64,000 nt of DNA from Sphingobacteriales bacterium (GCA_016700115.1 CP064999.1:124001-188000); one strand, 5' to 3'. Shown: positions 33,919 to 43,529, numbered from the stretch's first letter. The notes: generated from the sequence alone by a model not told the origin. Numbers and translations: made by a program.

Positions 33919-36048
33919 ATGAAGCCTTTCGATTCTAATAAGATTAAAAACGTCGCAATTTTGGGACATGCCGGAAGCGGGAAAACCACGATGGTTGAAG
34001 CGATGCTCTTTGAAGCCGGCATCATTAACCGTCGTGGCACAGTTGAGGAGGGGAACACAGTATCTGATTACCACGATATTGAAAAACAAAGGGGCAACAG
34101 TATTTTCAGCACCTTGCTCCACCTTCAATGGAAAGACAATAAAATCAACTTGATTGACACTCCGGGTTTTGATGATTTTGTCGGAGAGGTGATTTCTTCG
34201 CTACGGGTTGCCGATACCGCAATTATGGTGCTAAATGCACAAAATGGTGTTGAAGTAGGTACCGAACTGATTTGGGAATATACCGAAAACTATCAGACAC
34301 CGATGATTTTTGCCATCAACCATACCGATCACGAAAAAGCCGATTTTGACAAAACTTTAGAGCAGGCTAAACAAAGATTTGGCGAAAAAGTAGTGCCGGT
34401 TCAATATCCCTACAATCAGGGCACAGGCTTTAATGCCATTATAGATGTGTTGAAAATGGTGATGTACGTGTTTCCTCCACAGGGAGGAAAGCCTGAAAAA
34501 AAGCCGATTCCCGATTCTGAAACAGATAAAGCAAACGAAATGCACAACGCCCTGATCGAAGCCATCGCGGTGAATGACGAAGGGCTGATGGAATTGTTTT
34601 TTGAAAAAGGCACGCTGGACGAAGAAGAAATGGCCAAGGGAATGAAGCACTCCATGATTAACCACGATATTTTCCCTGTATTTTGTTGTTCTGCAAAATC
34701 CGATATGGGAACCGGGCGCATTCTGGGTTTTATTCACGACATTGCACCTTCGGCTATGGATGTGCCTCCGGTTCAGCGTCAAAGTGGTAAATCTTTGCAA
34801 TGCAAGCCCGACGGGCCGGTATGTTTGTTTGTGTTTAAAACCATTTCAGAGCCGCATCTCGGCGATATGTCGTTTTTCAAAGTCTATTCTGGCGAGGTTA
34901 AAAACGGTGCCGATTTGGTCAATTCGCTCAACGAAAATACCGAACGCCTCAATCAACTCTTTATTCTGAACGGACGCAACCGCGAACAGGTCAATGTGTT
35001 GAAAGCAGGCGATATAGGGGCTACGGTGAAACTGAAAAATACCGCCACCAACAGCACTTTGTATGAAAAGGGCAGTCCGGTTCATATCACCCCAATTCAG
35101 TTTCCCGCACCACGAATTACGGTTGCCGTCAGCATTGACAACAAGGCAGATGTCGAAAAGCTCAGCCATGCCCTGCACGTTCTTCATGCCGAAGACCCCA
35201 CCTTGATTGTAGAACATTCCAAAGAACTCGGTCAGATTTTGTTGAGCGGGCAAGGTGAACTGCATCTCGCCGTTGCAAAATGGAAAGCCGAAAACCTTCA
35301 TAAAATCAAGTTTGAATACATCGAACCCAAAATCCCGTTCCGCGAAACCATCCGCAAACCCGTTCGTTCCAATTACCGGCACAAAAAACAAAGCGGCGGT
35401 GCCGGTCAGTTTGGTGAGGTTCACATGCTGGTAGAACCTTATTATGAAGGAATGCCTGCCCCGGAGGGAATGTCGGTCAGAACCACCGAAGAGGTAAATT
35501 TGGAATGGGGTGGTAAATTAGTATTCAACAACTGCATAGTTGGCGGAGCCATAGATGCAAAATATATGAGCGCAATTATGAAAGGGGTCATGGATAAAAT
35601 GACAGATGGACCCCTTACCGGCTCCTATGTTCGCGACGTGCGGGTTAGTATTTACGATGGAAAGATGCACCCGGTCGACTCAAACGATATGGCTTTTAAA
35701 ATTGCCGGAACCATGGCTTTCAAACAAGCCTTTCAGGAAGCCAACCCGCTCATTCTCGAACCCTTATATGATGTCGAAGTTTTAGTAGCCGAAGACGCAA
35801 TGGGCGATGTGATGGGCGATTTGCAAACCCGCCGCGCTATGATTATGGGCATCGAATCGGAAGGTCATTACCAAAAAATTAAAGCACGGGTGCCCTTGAT
35901 GGAGTTGTATAAATACTCCTCCACCCTACGCTCCCTGACACAGGGACGCGCCAAACACAGCCAATATTTTTCCGAGTTCACCCCCGTTCCCGGCGATATA
36001 CAACAGCAACTGATAGATAAACATCAAAAAGAACTACAGGAAGCATAA
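33919..36048 (+). CDS. Elongation factor G-like GTPase
   Basis: 709 residues with the EF-G layout: G domain with P-loop GHAGSGKTT (16-24) and DTPG (80-83), domain II (about 300-390), then III, IV (KQSGGAGQFGEVHMLVEPYY) and V (PLYDVEVLVAEDAMGDVMGD). The canonical G4 motif NKxD is NHTD (134-137), and switch I has RGNSI where EF-G has RGITI. The protein therefore belongs to the EF-G-like paralogue group and is not the main FusA. EF-G moves tRNA and mRNA through the ribosome; paralogues have roles in recycling or in stress and nutrient conditions. Lies alone after the tRNA operon with its own terminator. Confidence 0.88.
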   Translation: MKPFDSNKIKNVAILGHAGSGKTTMVEAMLFEAGIINRRGTVEEGNTVSDYHDIEKQRGNSIFSTLLHLQWKDNKINLIDTPGFDDFVGEVISSLRVADTAIMVLNAQNGVEVGTELIWEYTENYQTPMIFAINHTDHEKADFDKTLEQAKQRFGEKVVPVQYPYNQGTGFNAIIDVLKMVMYVFPPQGGKPEKKPIPDSETDKANEMHNALIEAIAVNDEGLMELFFEKGTLDEEEMAKGMKHSMINHDIFPVFCCSAKSDMGTGRILGFIHDIAPSAMDVPPVQRQSGKSLQCKPDGPVCLFVFKTISEPHLGDMSFFKVYSGEVKNGADLVNSLNENTERLNQLFILNGRNREQVNVLKAGDIGATVKLKNTATNSTLYEKGSPVHITPIQFPAPRITVAVSIDNKADVEKLSHALHVLHAEDPTLIVEHSKELGQILLSGQGELHLAVAKWKAENLHKIKFEYIEPKIPFRETIRKPVRSNYRHKKQSGGAGQFGEVHMLVEPYYEGMPAPEGMSVRTTEEVNLEWGGKLVFNNCIVGGAIDAKYMSAIMKGVMDKMTDGPLTGSYVRDVRVSIYDGKMHPVDSNDMAFKIAGTMAFKQAFQEANPLILEPLYDVEVLVAEDAMGDVMGDLQTRRAMIMGIESEGHYQKIKARVPLMELYKYSSTLRSLTQGRAKHSQYFSEFTPVPGDIQQQLIDKHQKELQEA

Positions 36049-36074
36049 CACCTCTTGTATGTTTTTAATATCTT

Positions 36075-36125
36075 AAAAATCGGGACAATTGCAGAATCAA
36101 GCACTTTGTCCCGATTTTTTTTTTG
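36075..36125 (+). terminator. Terminator of the EF-G-like gene
   Basis: AAAATCGGGACA at about 36076-36087 pairs with TGTCCCGATTTT, followed by a T run. The ATCGGGAC/GTCCCGAT core recurs in the terminators at 40306 and 43530. Confidence 0.85.
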
Positions 36126-36159
36126 CCTGAATGGGATGGGGGTGATATGGCTTGCAATT

Positions 36160-36400
36160 TCATATTAGCCCAATACAATTGTGCTGTGTACCCCGAAAAT
36201 CTGGCGTTTTGGGATAAATGCAATGCCGTAGGCATATTATATTGGTAGAACAGCCGGTACAAGGAATCTCAATGCCGTAGGCATGTAATTTACATAGAAT
36301 AACATCTTTTACAACCTTTATTACATTCCTACGGAATGATGATGACGGGTTGTTTTTCGTAGCTACCAATATATTATCCCTACGGGATAAGGATAACAAA
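36160..36400. repeat. Interspersed palindromic repeat element
   Basis: Two copies of ATGCCGTAGGCAT (36223-36235, 36272-36284), then ATTCCTACGGAAT (36325-36337) and ATCCCTACGGGAT (36376-36388). All four are 13-bp near-palindromes around a (C)CTACGG or CCGTAGG core. ATATTGGTAG near 36238 and its complement CTACCAATAT near 36363 form outer arms. It is non-coding and looks like a dispersed palindromic element of a kind seen in Bacteroidota genomes; no protein is encoded. Confidence 0.7.
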
Positions 36401-36616
36401 ATTGTTTCAGTTCCAAAAAAATCACCAACCTTTATCTTGAATAGACTAATTTAATATTGCAATTCGTATTATTTTACTGCAATGAAAATCTTAGAATGTC
36501 TGATAATCCTACTTTGCACGAAATTTTTATAGACTGAATCGAATTTGCAATTCGCATTATATTTCCGAAACACGTTTTGCCTTTGTTAAAAAAATCTAAA
36601 ATATTTATATAGAGGC

Positions 36617-36648
36617 ATTGATTTTTTGAATATGATTGCTTAGATTTG
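36617..36648 (+). promoter_or_regulatory. Bacteroidota-type promoter upstream of the metzincin/beta-helix gene
   Basis: ATTG at 36617-36620, 20-bp spacer, TAGATTTG at 36641-36648. Predicted transcript start near 36655, before the ATGs at 36677, 36683 and 36689 of the leader that precedes the poly-C tract. This makes the leader, not the TTG at 36780, the expected start of translation. Confidence 0.65.
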
Positions 36649-36676
36649 TGCAGTTTGTATTTTTTAACATTTAAAA

Positions 36677-36779
36677 ATGAATATGGCTATGAAATTTAAA
36701 CTCTTTAAGGTAGATTCCTGCCCCCCCCCCCCGAAAATATCAAACAACAAAGGTTTATCTTTTTATTTTAGTTTTTAGC
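36677..36779 (+). other. Out-of-frame signal-peptide leader with a 12-C tract
   Basis: ATG codons at 36677, 36683 and 36689 open a frame that runs into 12 consecutive C (36721-36732) and stops soon after. The DNA just after the tract, read in the frame of the large ORF, encodes a hydrophobic signal-peptide core (KVYLFILVFSLLKIWSIPLQ). Removing one C (or adding two) would join the ATG frame to that core and to the large ORF; with 12 C the frame is broken. The frame of the large ORF itself has TAG at 36711 and no ATG between it and 36780. This is a candidate slipped-strand switch, or a tract miscounted in the assembly. Confidence 0.75.
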
Positions 36780-39700
36780 TTGCTCAAAATTTGGAGTATT
36801 CCCTTACAAGGGCAAATCCCTTTTGAATGTTTTACCGAAACTCTGAATACTGAAAATATTGAAACTGCTTCACAAACAAGTTGTTCATCTGTTTCGAATG
36901 CTTATCAAAACCATTACCAATTTAAAGAAACCTATATGCCCGATGAAAATACCGGAATAAAAACCTTGCGGCTTCGGTTTATCGTGATGAATGATAGCAA
37001 CGACCCAACCTACGAAAATTTTTCAGATACCGAAACCAATAGAACAATACTTTCAAATCTTGTTAGCAATACAAGCTATGTCTATTTTGAGGACGTTGAT
37101 GCCCCATTAGAACCCCGTACTTGTATTTGTGGAGATTGCCATATTTCGAATTCCAAAATTCGTTTTGAGTTGGCAGACATACATTTTGTTTCTGTAGATA
37201 ATTATACAGACTTTTTTAGTGACCCTATACTCAAGCCGGATAACTTTGAAATTGACTATGCTTTATCAGAAATTGGCATAGACATATACAATACTATAAA
37301 TGTATTTGTCTTAGGCACTTTCAATCTTGCACCATCGGGAAAAGTTTCGCACATAACTTCTCCTGGCAACACTACTGTTCCTTTAGGTCTTGTGTTTGAC
37401 GATACTTATTATGTTGAAGTTTTAACTGAAGGCAGTGTGTCCAATAATTTTGCCCACGAATTAGGACATATAGTCGGACTAAGGCACACTTATGACGATA
37501 CTATTTGCGATCCTGCCAATATAGACTATCTGTCAGACGTTTTTGGCTTAGACACCGGAACAGAAGATTGTACGACTATATGCCCTCATACCCCATCAAT
37601 ATGGGATTCTGCACTCTGCAATTCAGTTCCGGGACAGTATTGCAGCGATAATCTCATGGGGGGCAATAATAGTTCTCATCATATCACACCACAACAAATG
37701 GGCATCATACATCGCAATTTAGGTTTAGGCTCCGCCTTGCAAAAATATGTAAAGGAGTGCGGTGTGTTAGATGCTCCCCGCCATATAACAGTGTCCGAAG
37801 ATTGGGATTTTGGCTTTAGAGTATATGGAGATATTATTATCGAACCCGGAGCAAGACTTACCATAAGCTGTCATTTGCTGATGCCCGAAGGGGGTAAAAT
37901 AGTCGTAAAGAGAGGAGCGAAACTCGTGTTAAATGAGGGTAGTATTTCAAGCGCTTGCTCAAATACCCGATGGAGGAACATAGAAGTTTGGGGCAATAGC
38001 GCAATTTCACATTCGTCCTTATTTGGAGGCATTCCGAATGCAAACTCGCTGACTATTGACGATTATATCAACGCACCTTTAGGCGTTAATGACCCGGGCA
38101 TGGTCATCTTGTATGCCCCTTCGCCCGGAAATTCCTGGACATATATTGAAAATGGAGGCAATCCGGCTATAACCACTAAAAATTCGGAGAACCCATGGAA
38201 TACAGAATATTGGGGCGGTATTGTTGTGGCAGAAAATTTCAAGTTTAAGAATAACCGGCGTGCCGTAGAAATATTACCTTATAGTTTTACTAATTTCAGC
38301 CGGTTCAAAAATTGCCGGTTTATTGAACCCGACCCAAATACTATGTTTTCCGGTGTAACGGTTTGGGATTCTCACGGCATTTTGTTTGATGCCTGCCGTT
38401 TTTTGGCCGATAACCCCATACCGGCAGACCAACACCGCAGCGCCATTATCCTTCACGACGCAACGGCAACCATTCAAAATAATTGCTGGTTCCATTATTT
38501 TATAAATGCCGCCGAAATCCAAAATACAATGCCTCTTAGCGGCAGTGTAACCATTCGCAATTCCGAGTTCAAGTACAACCATGTCGGCGTTTATGCAAAT
38601 GCTCCTTACAATCTCGAAATTAGTAGCAATAGTTTTAGCGGAAACACTTCCATTTCAGCAGACGTAGGGGTGGCTATCCGCGGTAATGGCAACTATAGAA
38701 TAGAAGGCAACACATTTGACGCCAACCTGCTTACAGGAGTGCTTGCCCAACACACCGGAACCGGTTCCGGACTTGACGAATGTAACAGCTTTTCATCTGC
38801 ACACGGCGTTTGGGCCTTAGGCAACAACAGCGGGCTGCAAGTCAGAAACAACAACCTCAATGCCATAAGAAACGGAATTCTCGTCAGCTCTATCGGCGAC
38901 CAGGCAGGAGTGCTTTTAGACCAGGGCAGCAGCACAGAACCGCGCTTTAATCTTTTTTCCGACCCTGCCGACCCCACGAAACTGCATATCAACACCCTTA
39001 GCTTTCCGGGATCTCCCCCTACAGCCGAGTTCAACTACTTCTACCCCCAATCTACCCTGTTAAGTCCTAATACCAATGCCCGGCTAAAACCCAAATGCGA
39101 TTTGGACGACGGATGCACCATCGTTAATAATTTTGAGGCAATAAACGTGGAAGAACCTTCGAACTTCCCCGATTCAGAATGTTTGGATTTGCCGGGCACT
39201 ATTCCACCAATGCCCGAAGAGTGCATAACGCGCGAATGTTGGGATGCGCTGCAACAAACTATTGCTCAACTGAAACAACAGATAGATGCCGGACAGACCG
39301 AAAATCTCTTGTTTACGCTGGCAACAGCTCCCGATGCCCTTGAAACATATCAGCTACTGAAACAGGCAGGAAATTTATTGTCGGATACCGTTCTTATAGC
39401 AACTGCCCTGGCAAACCAAATGGCAGAGTGGAAACGCGCCGATATTTTATTAGACAACGCCCCCCTGAGCAATGCGGTAATGGGATATGCGCAAAACCAG
39501 GTTTCTACCTATATATACGACTTGCTCTACGCTATCTCTTACTATCAGCAACTCTCGGCAAGGCAAGTTATAGAAGCGAAAATAAACAACCGGCAATCTG
39601 AACAAGATGAGCTGCTGCACAAACTTTTAGACCAATATACCCACGAACAAAATATTGCGGAAATAGAAAATCTTTTACGTACCGATGGCAGCCTTTATGC

Positions 39701-40286
39701 AGCGCGCGCCTTAGTGGGGTGGTATTTAAAACAAGGCAATACCATACAGGCGCAAGCCATTTTAGACAGCCTGCCTGCCACTACCGTAGATGCCCAATGG
39801 TTTAAAGACCTGCAAACGCTAAACATACAGCGGGCAGACAGTACCGCTTTTTCGTTGCAACCCCAGCAGGAAGCCATGCTCTATGCCATAGCCAATAGCC
39901 AAAGCAGCCAATCGGCCTACGCACAGGCGCTGCTCTCCCTCCTAAAAGGCGAAACTTTCAGCCTGCCTGTCCCGCCCGATGAGGTATCGGGCAAAACATC
40001 CACACCGGTACGAAAAATTCCAAAGTTGAAGCAATCCGATTTGGAAACCCTGCAACTCATTCCCAACCCTGCCCGCAACCGGATAACGGTATATATTCCG
40101 CGAACCACTGCCGGTATTGCCGCCGAATTGGAACTGTATAATTTGCAGGGCAACAGTGTTTGGAAACACTCGCTTTTGCCCGGGCAAAGGGTGGCACAGA
40201 CAGACCTGCCGTCCCTTCCCAAAGGCATATATATAGTACATCTGAAAGGTGAAAAGAACATGAGTGCGAAACTTGTAATTGAATAG
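36780..40286 (+). CDS. Metzincin-type metalloprotease/beta-helix surface protein with T9SS sorting domain
   Basis: 1168 residues if counted from the TTG at 36780; the natural start is probably the upstream ATG, across the C tract. The zinc motif HELGHIVGLRH is at residues 226-236 and a Met-turn-like NLMGG at 291-295, as in M43-like metzincins. Residues ~345-760 are a right-handed parallel beta-helix (EGNTFDANLLTGVLAQHT, VRNNNLNAIRNGILVSSI). An alpha-helical region (about 815-1040) matches the headless ORFs at 13200 and 16063. The CTD (about 1085-1168; LIPNPARNRITVYIPR, LPKGIYIVHLKGEK) closely matches that of genes A-F. Predicted secreted protease or adhesin; substrate unknown. Confidence 0.8.
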   Translation: MLKIWSIPLQGQIPFECFTETLNTENIETASQTSCSSVSNAYQNHYQFKETYMPDENTGIKTLRLRFIVMNDSNDPTYENFSDTETNRTILSNLVSNTSYVYFEDVDAPLEPRTCICGDCHISNSKIRFELADIHFVSVDNYTDFFSDPILKPDNFEIDYALSEIGIDIYNTINVFVLGTFNLAPSGKVSHITSPGNTTVPLGLVFDDTYYVEVLTEGSVSNNFAHELGHIVGLRHTYDDTICDPANIDYLSDVFGLDTGTEDCTTICPHTPSIWDSALCNSVPGQYCSDNLMGGNNSSHHITPQQMGIIHRNLGLGSALQKYVKECGVLDAPRHITVSEDWDFGFRVYGDIIIEPGARLTISCHLLMPEGGKIVVKRGAKLVLNEGSISSACSNTRWRNIEVWGNSAISHSSLFGGIPNANSLTIDDYINAPLGVNDPGMVILYAPSPGNSWTYIENGGNPAITTKNSENPWNTEYWGGIVVAENFKFKNNRRAVEILPYSFTNFSRFKNCRFIEPDPNTMFSGVTVWDSHGILFDACRFLADNPIPADQHRSAIILHDATATIQNNCWFHYFINAAEIQNTMPLSGSVTIRNSEFKYNHVGVYANAPYNLEISSNSFSGNTSISADVGVAIRGNGNYRIEGNTFDANLLTGVLAQHTGTGSGLDECNSFSSAHGVWALGNNSGLQVRNNNLNAIRNGILVSSIGDQAGVLLDQGSSTEPRFNLFSDPADPTKLHINTLSFPGSPPTAEFNYFYPQSTLLSPNTNARLKPKCDLDDGCTIVNNFEAINVEEPSNFPDSECLDLPGTIPPMPEECITRECWDALQQTIAQLKQQIDAGQTENLLFTLATAPDALETYQLLKQAGNLLSDTVLIATALANQMAEWKRADILLDNAPLSNAVMGYAQNQVSTYIYDLLYAISYYQQLSARQVIEAKINNRQSEQDELLHKLLDQYTHEQNIAEIENLLRTDGSLYAARALVGWYLKQGNTIQAQAILDSLPATTVDAQWFKDLQTLNIQRADSTAFSLQPQQEAMLYAIANSQSSQSAYAQALLSLLKGETFSLPVPPDEVSGKTSTPVRKIPKLKQSDLETLQLIPNPARNRITVYIPRTTAGIAAELELYNLQGNSVWKHSLLPGQRVAQTDLPSLPKGIYIVHLKGEKNMSAKLVIE

Positions 40287-40305
40287 CGGCATATCTCTGT
40301 AACCC

Positions 40306-40342
40306 AATCGGGACGGGCTTAAAAGCGCTTGTCCCGATTTTA
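40306..40342 (+). terminator. Terminator after the metzincin/beta-helix gene
   Basis: AATCGGGAC and GTCCCGATTTT form a stem that encloses a second GC arm (GGGCTT/AAGCGC-like), ending in a T run. It sits 20 bp after the stop at 40286 and separates this gene from array gene A. Confidence 0.75.
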
Positions 40343-40355
40343 AACTTCCTGCCTT

Positions 40356-41915
40356 ATGAAATCAATACCGCATCTTATATACCTTTTCGCCTTTTTGTGC
40401 CATACCGCTATCGTTTATGGGCAAACCGATAATTTTGAAACGAGCATAGACCCCGATGACGGACTGGGAAGTAATAATGGAATAAACGTAAATGTAATGT
40501 CCGACGGGCTTATCGTTACAAGCGCTTCATTATGTTTTGGCAACAGTGTTCCGTGTTCGGATATTGTTAAAACCGATTGGGGCGGCAATGTTCTTTGGCA
40601 CGTACAATTTGAAGATTATCCCGATGCTTTTTCGGCACACCGCTCGGGAACTATCGTGAATGACGAAGATGTTTTTTTAATGGCGGGGAAAACGGTTAAC
40701 GATAACCGGCAGTTTACAATTTCGGTACTCGATAATGCCGGCAATAATGTTTGGTATGCAGAATATGGCAGCGAATTTGACGAAATGGGCAGTGGCGGTT
40801 TAATAAGTGTCGAAAACAATAAAATGCTTTCACTTTGCTCGAGCGGCACTAATTGGGTGTTTTCCAAAGCCATGATAACCAAAATAAATAATAATGGCGA
40901 GGTGCAATGGCAAAAAGTCTATAGTATAGACACCTTTACATTTACAATAGCAAAACACTTAGCCCTTTCTGCCAACGGCGATTACCTGTTTACCGTAGAA
41001 ACACCGCTGCCGCCGCCCGATATTGGTTACAAAAAAACCCTTGCCCACGTTTTTGCTACCGACACTGCGGGCAACCAAAAATGGCAGTTTGCATTGAACG
41101 AAACATGGGATGGTCAATGTGCCGCCTTTATTGCGCCGCTTCCCAACGGCAACCTTGCCGTTTCCTGGTGCAACGACACGCTGATAGGCGCATGGGGGCA
41201 AAACTACGGCATTCCGCATTATGTTGCCGGTATGGATACGGCGGGAAACATGCTTTGGCAGCATTACTTTACCGCACCGTATATTAAGCAGATTTACCGT
41301 CTTCGCAAAACATCCAACGGAGACATAATCGGATGCGGGGGGCTTAACTATGCAGGCCAATACGACGGCGGATGGATGTTCAGAATTTCGGCTGCCGGAG
41401 AATTGTTGTGGCAAAGGGAATATGTGCATCATTTGCCCGGATACGGAAACAATGCGGGAATTGCATTCATGGATTTAACGGAAACCCCCGACGGAGGCAT
41501 AGCGGCTACGGGGCCCGTTATCCAGCGAAACGAAAACGGGCAGTTGGAAATAGATATATGGTTGGTCAAAACCGATGCCGACGGCTGCATGGAACCCGGC
41601 TGTAACAACGGTTTAATATGGTTGTCGGCAGACGAGGCGGCAGAAGGCGTTTGGATAGGCAGGGAACTCAACGCGCTGCATGTTTACCCCAACCCTGCCT
41701 CTTCCCAAATCACCGTCCGCCTCCCGAACAATGCCGTTGCCTATACGCCCGCACAAATTGACGTTTACAATATCCACGGGCAGCGGGTACACAGTCATCC
41801 GCTTCTGCCCGGGCAAAGAGTGGCACAAATAGACCTCCCCACTCTTCCCGAAGGAATATACATTGTTCATCTGAAAGGACATAAAAATCTAAGTGCGAAG
41901 CTTGTTATAGAGTAA
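40356..41915 (+). CDS. T9SS cargo paralogue A (module type alpha-1)
   Basis: 519 residues with signal peptide MKSIPHLIYLFAFLCHTAIVYGQ. The mature part has repeated blade-like motifs (DIVKTDWGGNVLWHVQF, ITKINNNGEVQWQKVY, GMDTAGNMLWQHYF), as in delta-60 or propeller-type repeats. CTD at about 435-519 (VYPNPASSQITVRLPNNAVA, LPEGIYIVHLKGHKNLSAKL). The N-terminal module (alpha: VMSDGLIVTSASLC) is shared in diverged form with C and D; the middle module (type 1: YIKQIYRLRK, GGLNYAGQYDGG) with B and E. Intact. A 72-bp spacer leads to B, so A-B is likely one transcript. Function unknown; T9SS export is well supported by family. Confidence 0.88.
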   Translation: MKSIPHLIYLFAFLCHTAIVYGQTDNFETSIDPDDGLGSNNGINVNVMSDGLIVTSASLCFGNSVPCSDIVKTDWGGNVLWHVQFEDYPDAFSAHRSGTIVNDEDVFLMAGKTVNDNRQFTISVLDNAGNNVWYAEYGSEFDEMGSGGLISVENNKMLSLCSSGTNWVFSKAMITKINNNGEVQWQKVYSIDTFTFTIAKHLALSANGDYLFTVETPLPPPDIGYKKTLAHVFATDTAGNQKWQFALNETWDGQCAAFIAPLPNGNLAVSWCNDTLIGAWGQNYGIPHYVAGMDTAGNMLWQHYFTAPYIKQIYRLRKTSNGDIIGCGGLNYAGQYDGGWMFRISAAGELLWQREYVHHLPGYGNNAGIAFMDLTETPDGGIAATGPVIQRNENGQLEIDIWLVKTDADGCMEPGCNNGLIWLSADEAAEGVWIGRELNALHVYPNPASSQITVRLPNNAVAYTPAQIDVYNIHGQRVHSHPLLPGQRVAQIDLPTLPEGIYIVHLKGHKNLSAKLVIE

Positions 41916-41987
41916 CGGCAAGTATCTCCAAACTACACAAGACGGGCAACAGATAATGTTTGCCCTGCTCCTTAAAGAAACCAACCC
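41916..41987 (+). repeat. 72-bp array spacer, A-B junction
   Basis: From the stop of A to the ATG of B. Contains CGGCAAGTATCTCCAAACTA, a GGGCAA/TTGCCC hairpin (41944-41965) and TTAAAGAAACC before the ATG. The same 72-bp spacer, with one to a few substitutions, separates C-D, D-E and E-F. Possibly a regulatory or recombinogenic spacer. Confidence 0.8.
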
Positions 41988-43511
41988 ATGAAACACAAAA
42001 TAGTAATGCTGTTTTTTCTATTCTTTAATATTGCCCTGCAAGCCCAAACAGGCACTTTTGAAATGAGTATAGATCCCGATACCGGTCAGGGGAGCAATAA
42101 CGGTGTTTGCATAGTATCTGATTGGGATGGTTTGCTCGTTGTAAGTGCTTCTTTGTGTGAAGGTAACAATGTCGGTTGTACGGACATAGTAAAGGTAGAT
42201 TGGAACAAGAACATTCTTTGGCAAAGGCTTTTCCATAATACCCCTTTTTGGTTTTCACCCTCTGGTGGTAACACCATAATAAATACACAGGGCGATTATG
42301 TAGTGTTAGGAGCTACTCTTACACAAGACAGCATTGCAAACTTTATTCTTGAAATTTCCCCAACCGGAGACAGCCTTTCTTACCAAACTTTTGGGTATAA
42401 AACCGGAGCTACGGGCAAGTTATTACAAGTAAACGGATTTGAGTATCTTGTACTTTATACTCGTGGCGAGTCCCCTTTTTATGCCCATCCGGTAGTTGCT
42501 TTACTGAATACCGATACCCATACAACAGAATGGGAAAAAATTATTTACGAATTTCCGTGGGGTTCCGGCGTAGGAATGTGCCTAACCGAGAACGAATGGA
42601 TAATTGCCTATCAGGTAGCTCAGGAATCGGATAATCTGTTATATCTTACCAGAACAGATTCGATGGGCAATGTTCTGAAAAACATAGCGGTAAACATTGT
42701 GCCTAAAGGGAATTGTCTTGGACGGGTCGAATATCTTGGGAACGGTGAGCTTGTTTTTGCATGGTGCAACGACACGCTGATAGGCGCGTGGGGAGAAAAC
42801 TACGGCATTCCGCATTTTGTAGCCGGTATGGATACGGCGGGCAACATGCTTTGGCAGCATTACTTTACCGCACCCTATATTAAGCAGATTTACCGCCTGC
42901 GTAAAGCATCCAACGGAGATATAATCGGATGCGGGGGGCTTAACTATGCAGGTCAATACGACGGCGGATGGATGTTCAGAATTACGGCTGCCGGAGAATT
43001 GTTGTGGCAAAGGGAATATGTGCATCATTTGCCCGGATATGGCAATAGTGCAGGTATTGCTTTTATGGATTTAACGGAAACTCCCGACGGAGGCATAGCG
43101 GCTACGGGTCCCGTTATCCAGCGAAACGAAAACGGGCAGTTGGAAGTGGACATTTGGTTGGTCAAGACCGATGCCGACGGCTGCATGGAAGCCGGTTGCA
43201 ACGACGGTTTAATATGGTTGTCGGCACACGAGGCGGCAGAGGGTGTTTGGATAGGCAGGGAACTTGACGCGCTGCTTGTTTACCCCAACCCTGCCTCTTC
43301 CCAAATCACCGTCCGCCTCCCGAACAATGCCGTTGCCTATACGCCCGCACAAATTGAAGTTTACAATATCCACGGGCAGCGGGTACACAGTCATCCGCTA
43401 TCTCCCGGGCAAAGAGTGGCACAAATAGACCTCCCGCCTCTTCCCAAAGGTATCTATGTAGTTCATTTACCAGGACATAAAAATCTAAGTGCGAAACTCG
43501 TTATAGAGTAA
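41988..43511 (+). CDS. T9SS cargo paralogue B (module type beta-1)
   Basis: 507 residues with signal peptide MKHKIVMLFFLFFNIALQAQ. The N-terminal module is the beta type (VSDWDGLLVVSASLCEGNN, HNTPFWFSPSGGNTI, LYTRGESPFYAHPVVALLNT), shared with E and F. The middle module is type 1 (IYRLRKASNGDIIGCGGLNY), shared with A and E. CTD as in the other members (VYPNPASSQITVRLPNN). Intact. It is followed by a terminator, so the array appears split into transcription units A-B and C-F. T9SS-dependent export predicted; ligand unknown. Confidence 0.88.
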   Translation: MKHKIVMLFFLFFNIALQAQTGTFEMSIDPDTGQGSNNGVCIVSDWDGLLVVSASLCEGNNVGCTDIVKVDWNKNILWQRLFHNTPFWFSPSGGNTIINTQGDYVVLGATLTQDSIANFILEISPTGDSLSYQTFGYKTGATGKLLQVNGFEYLVLYTRGESPFYAHPVVALLNTDTHTTEWEKIIYEFPWGSGVGMCLTENEWIIAYQVAQESDNLLYLTRTDSMGNVLKNIAVNIVPKGNCLGRVEYLGNGELVFAWCNDTLIGAWGENYGIPHFVAGMDTAGNMLWQHYFTAPYIKQIYRLRKASNGDIIGCGGLNYAGQYDGGWMFRITAAGELLWQREYVHHLPGYGNSAGIAFMDLTETPDGGIAATGPVIQRNENGQLEVDIWLVKTDADGCMEAGCNDGLIWLSAHEAAEGVWIGRELDALLVYPNPASSQITVRLPNNAVAYTPAQIEVYNIHGQRVHSHPLSPGQRVAQIDLPPLPKGIYVVHLPGHKNLSAKLVIE

Positions 43512-43529
43512 TCGCTTTTCAACAAAACT

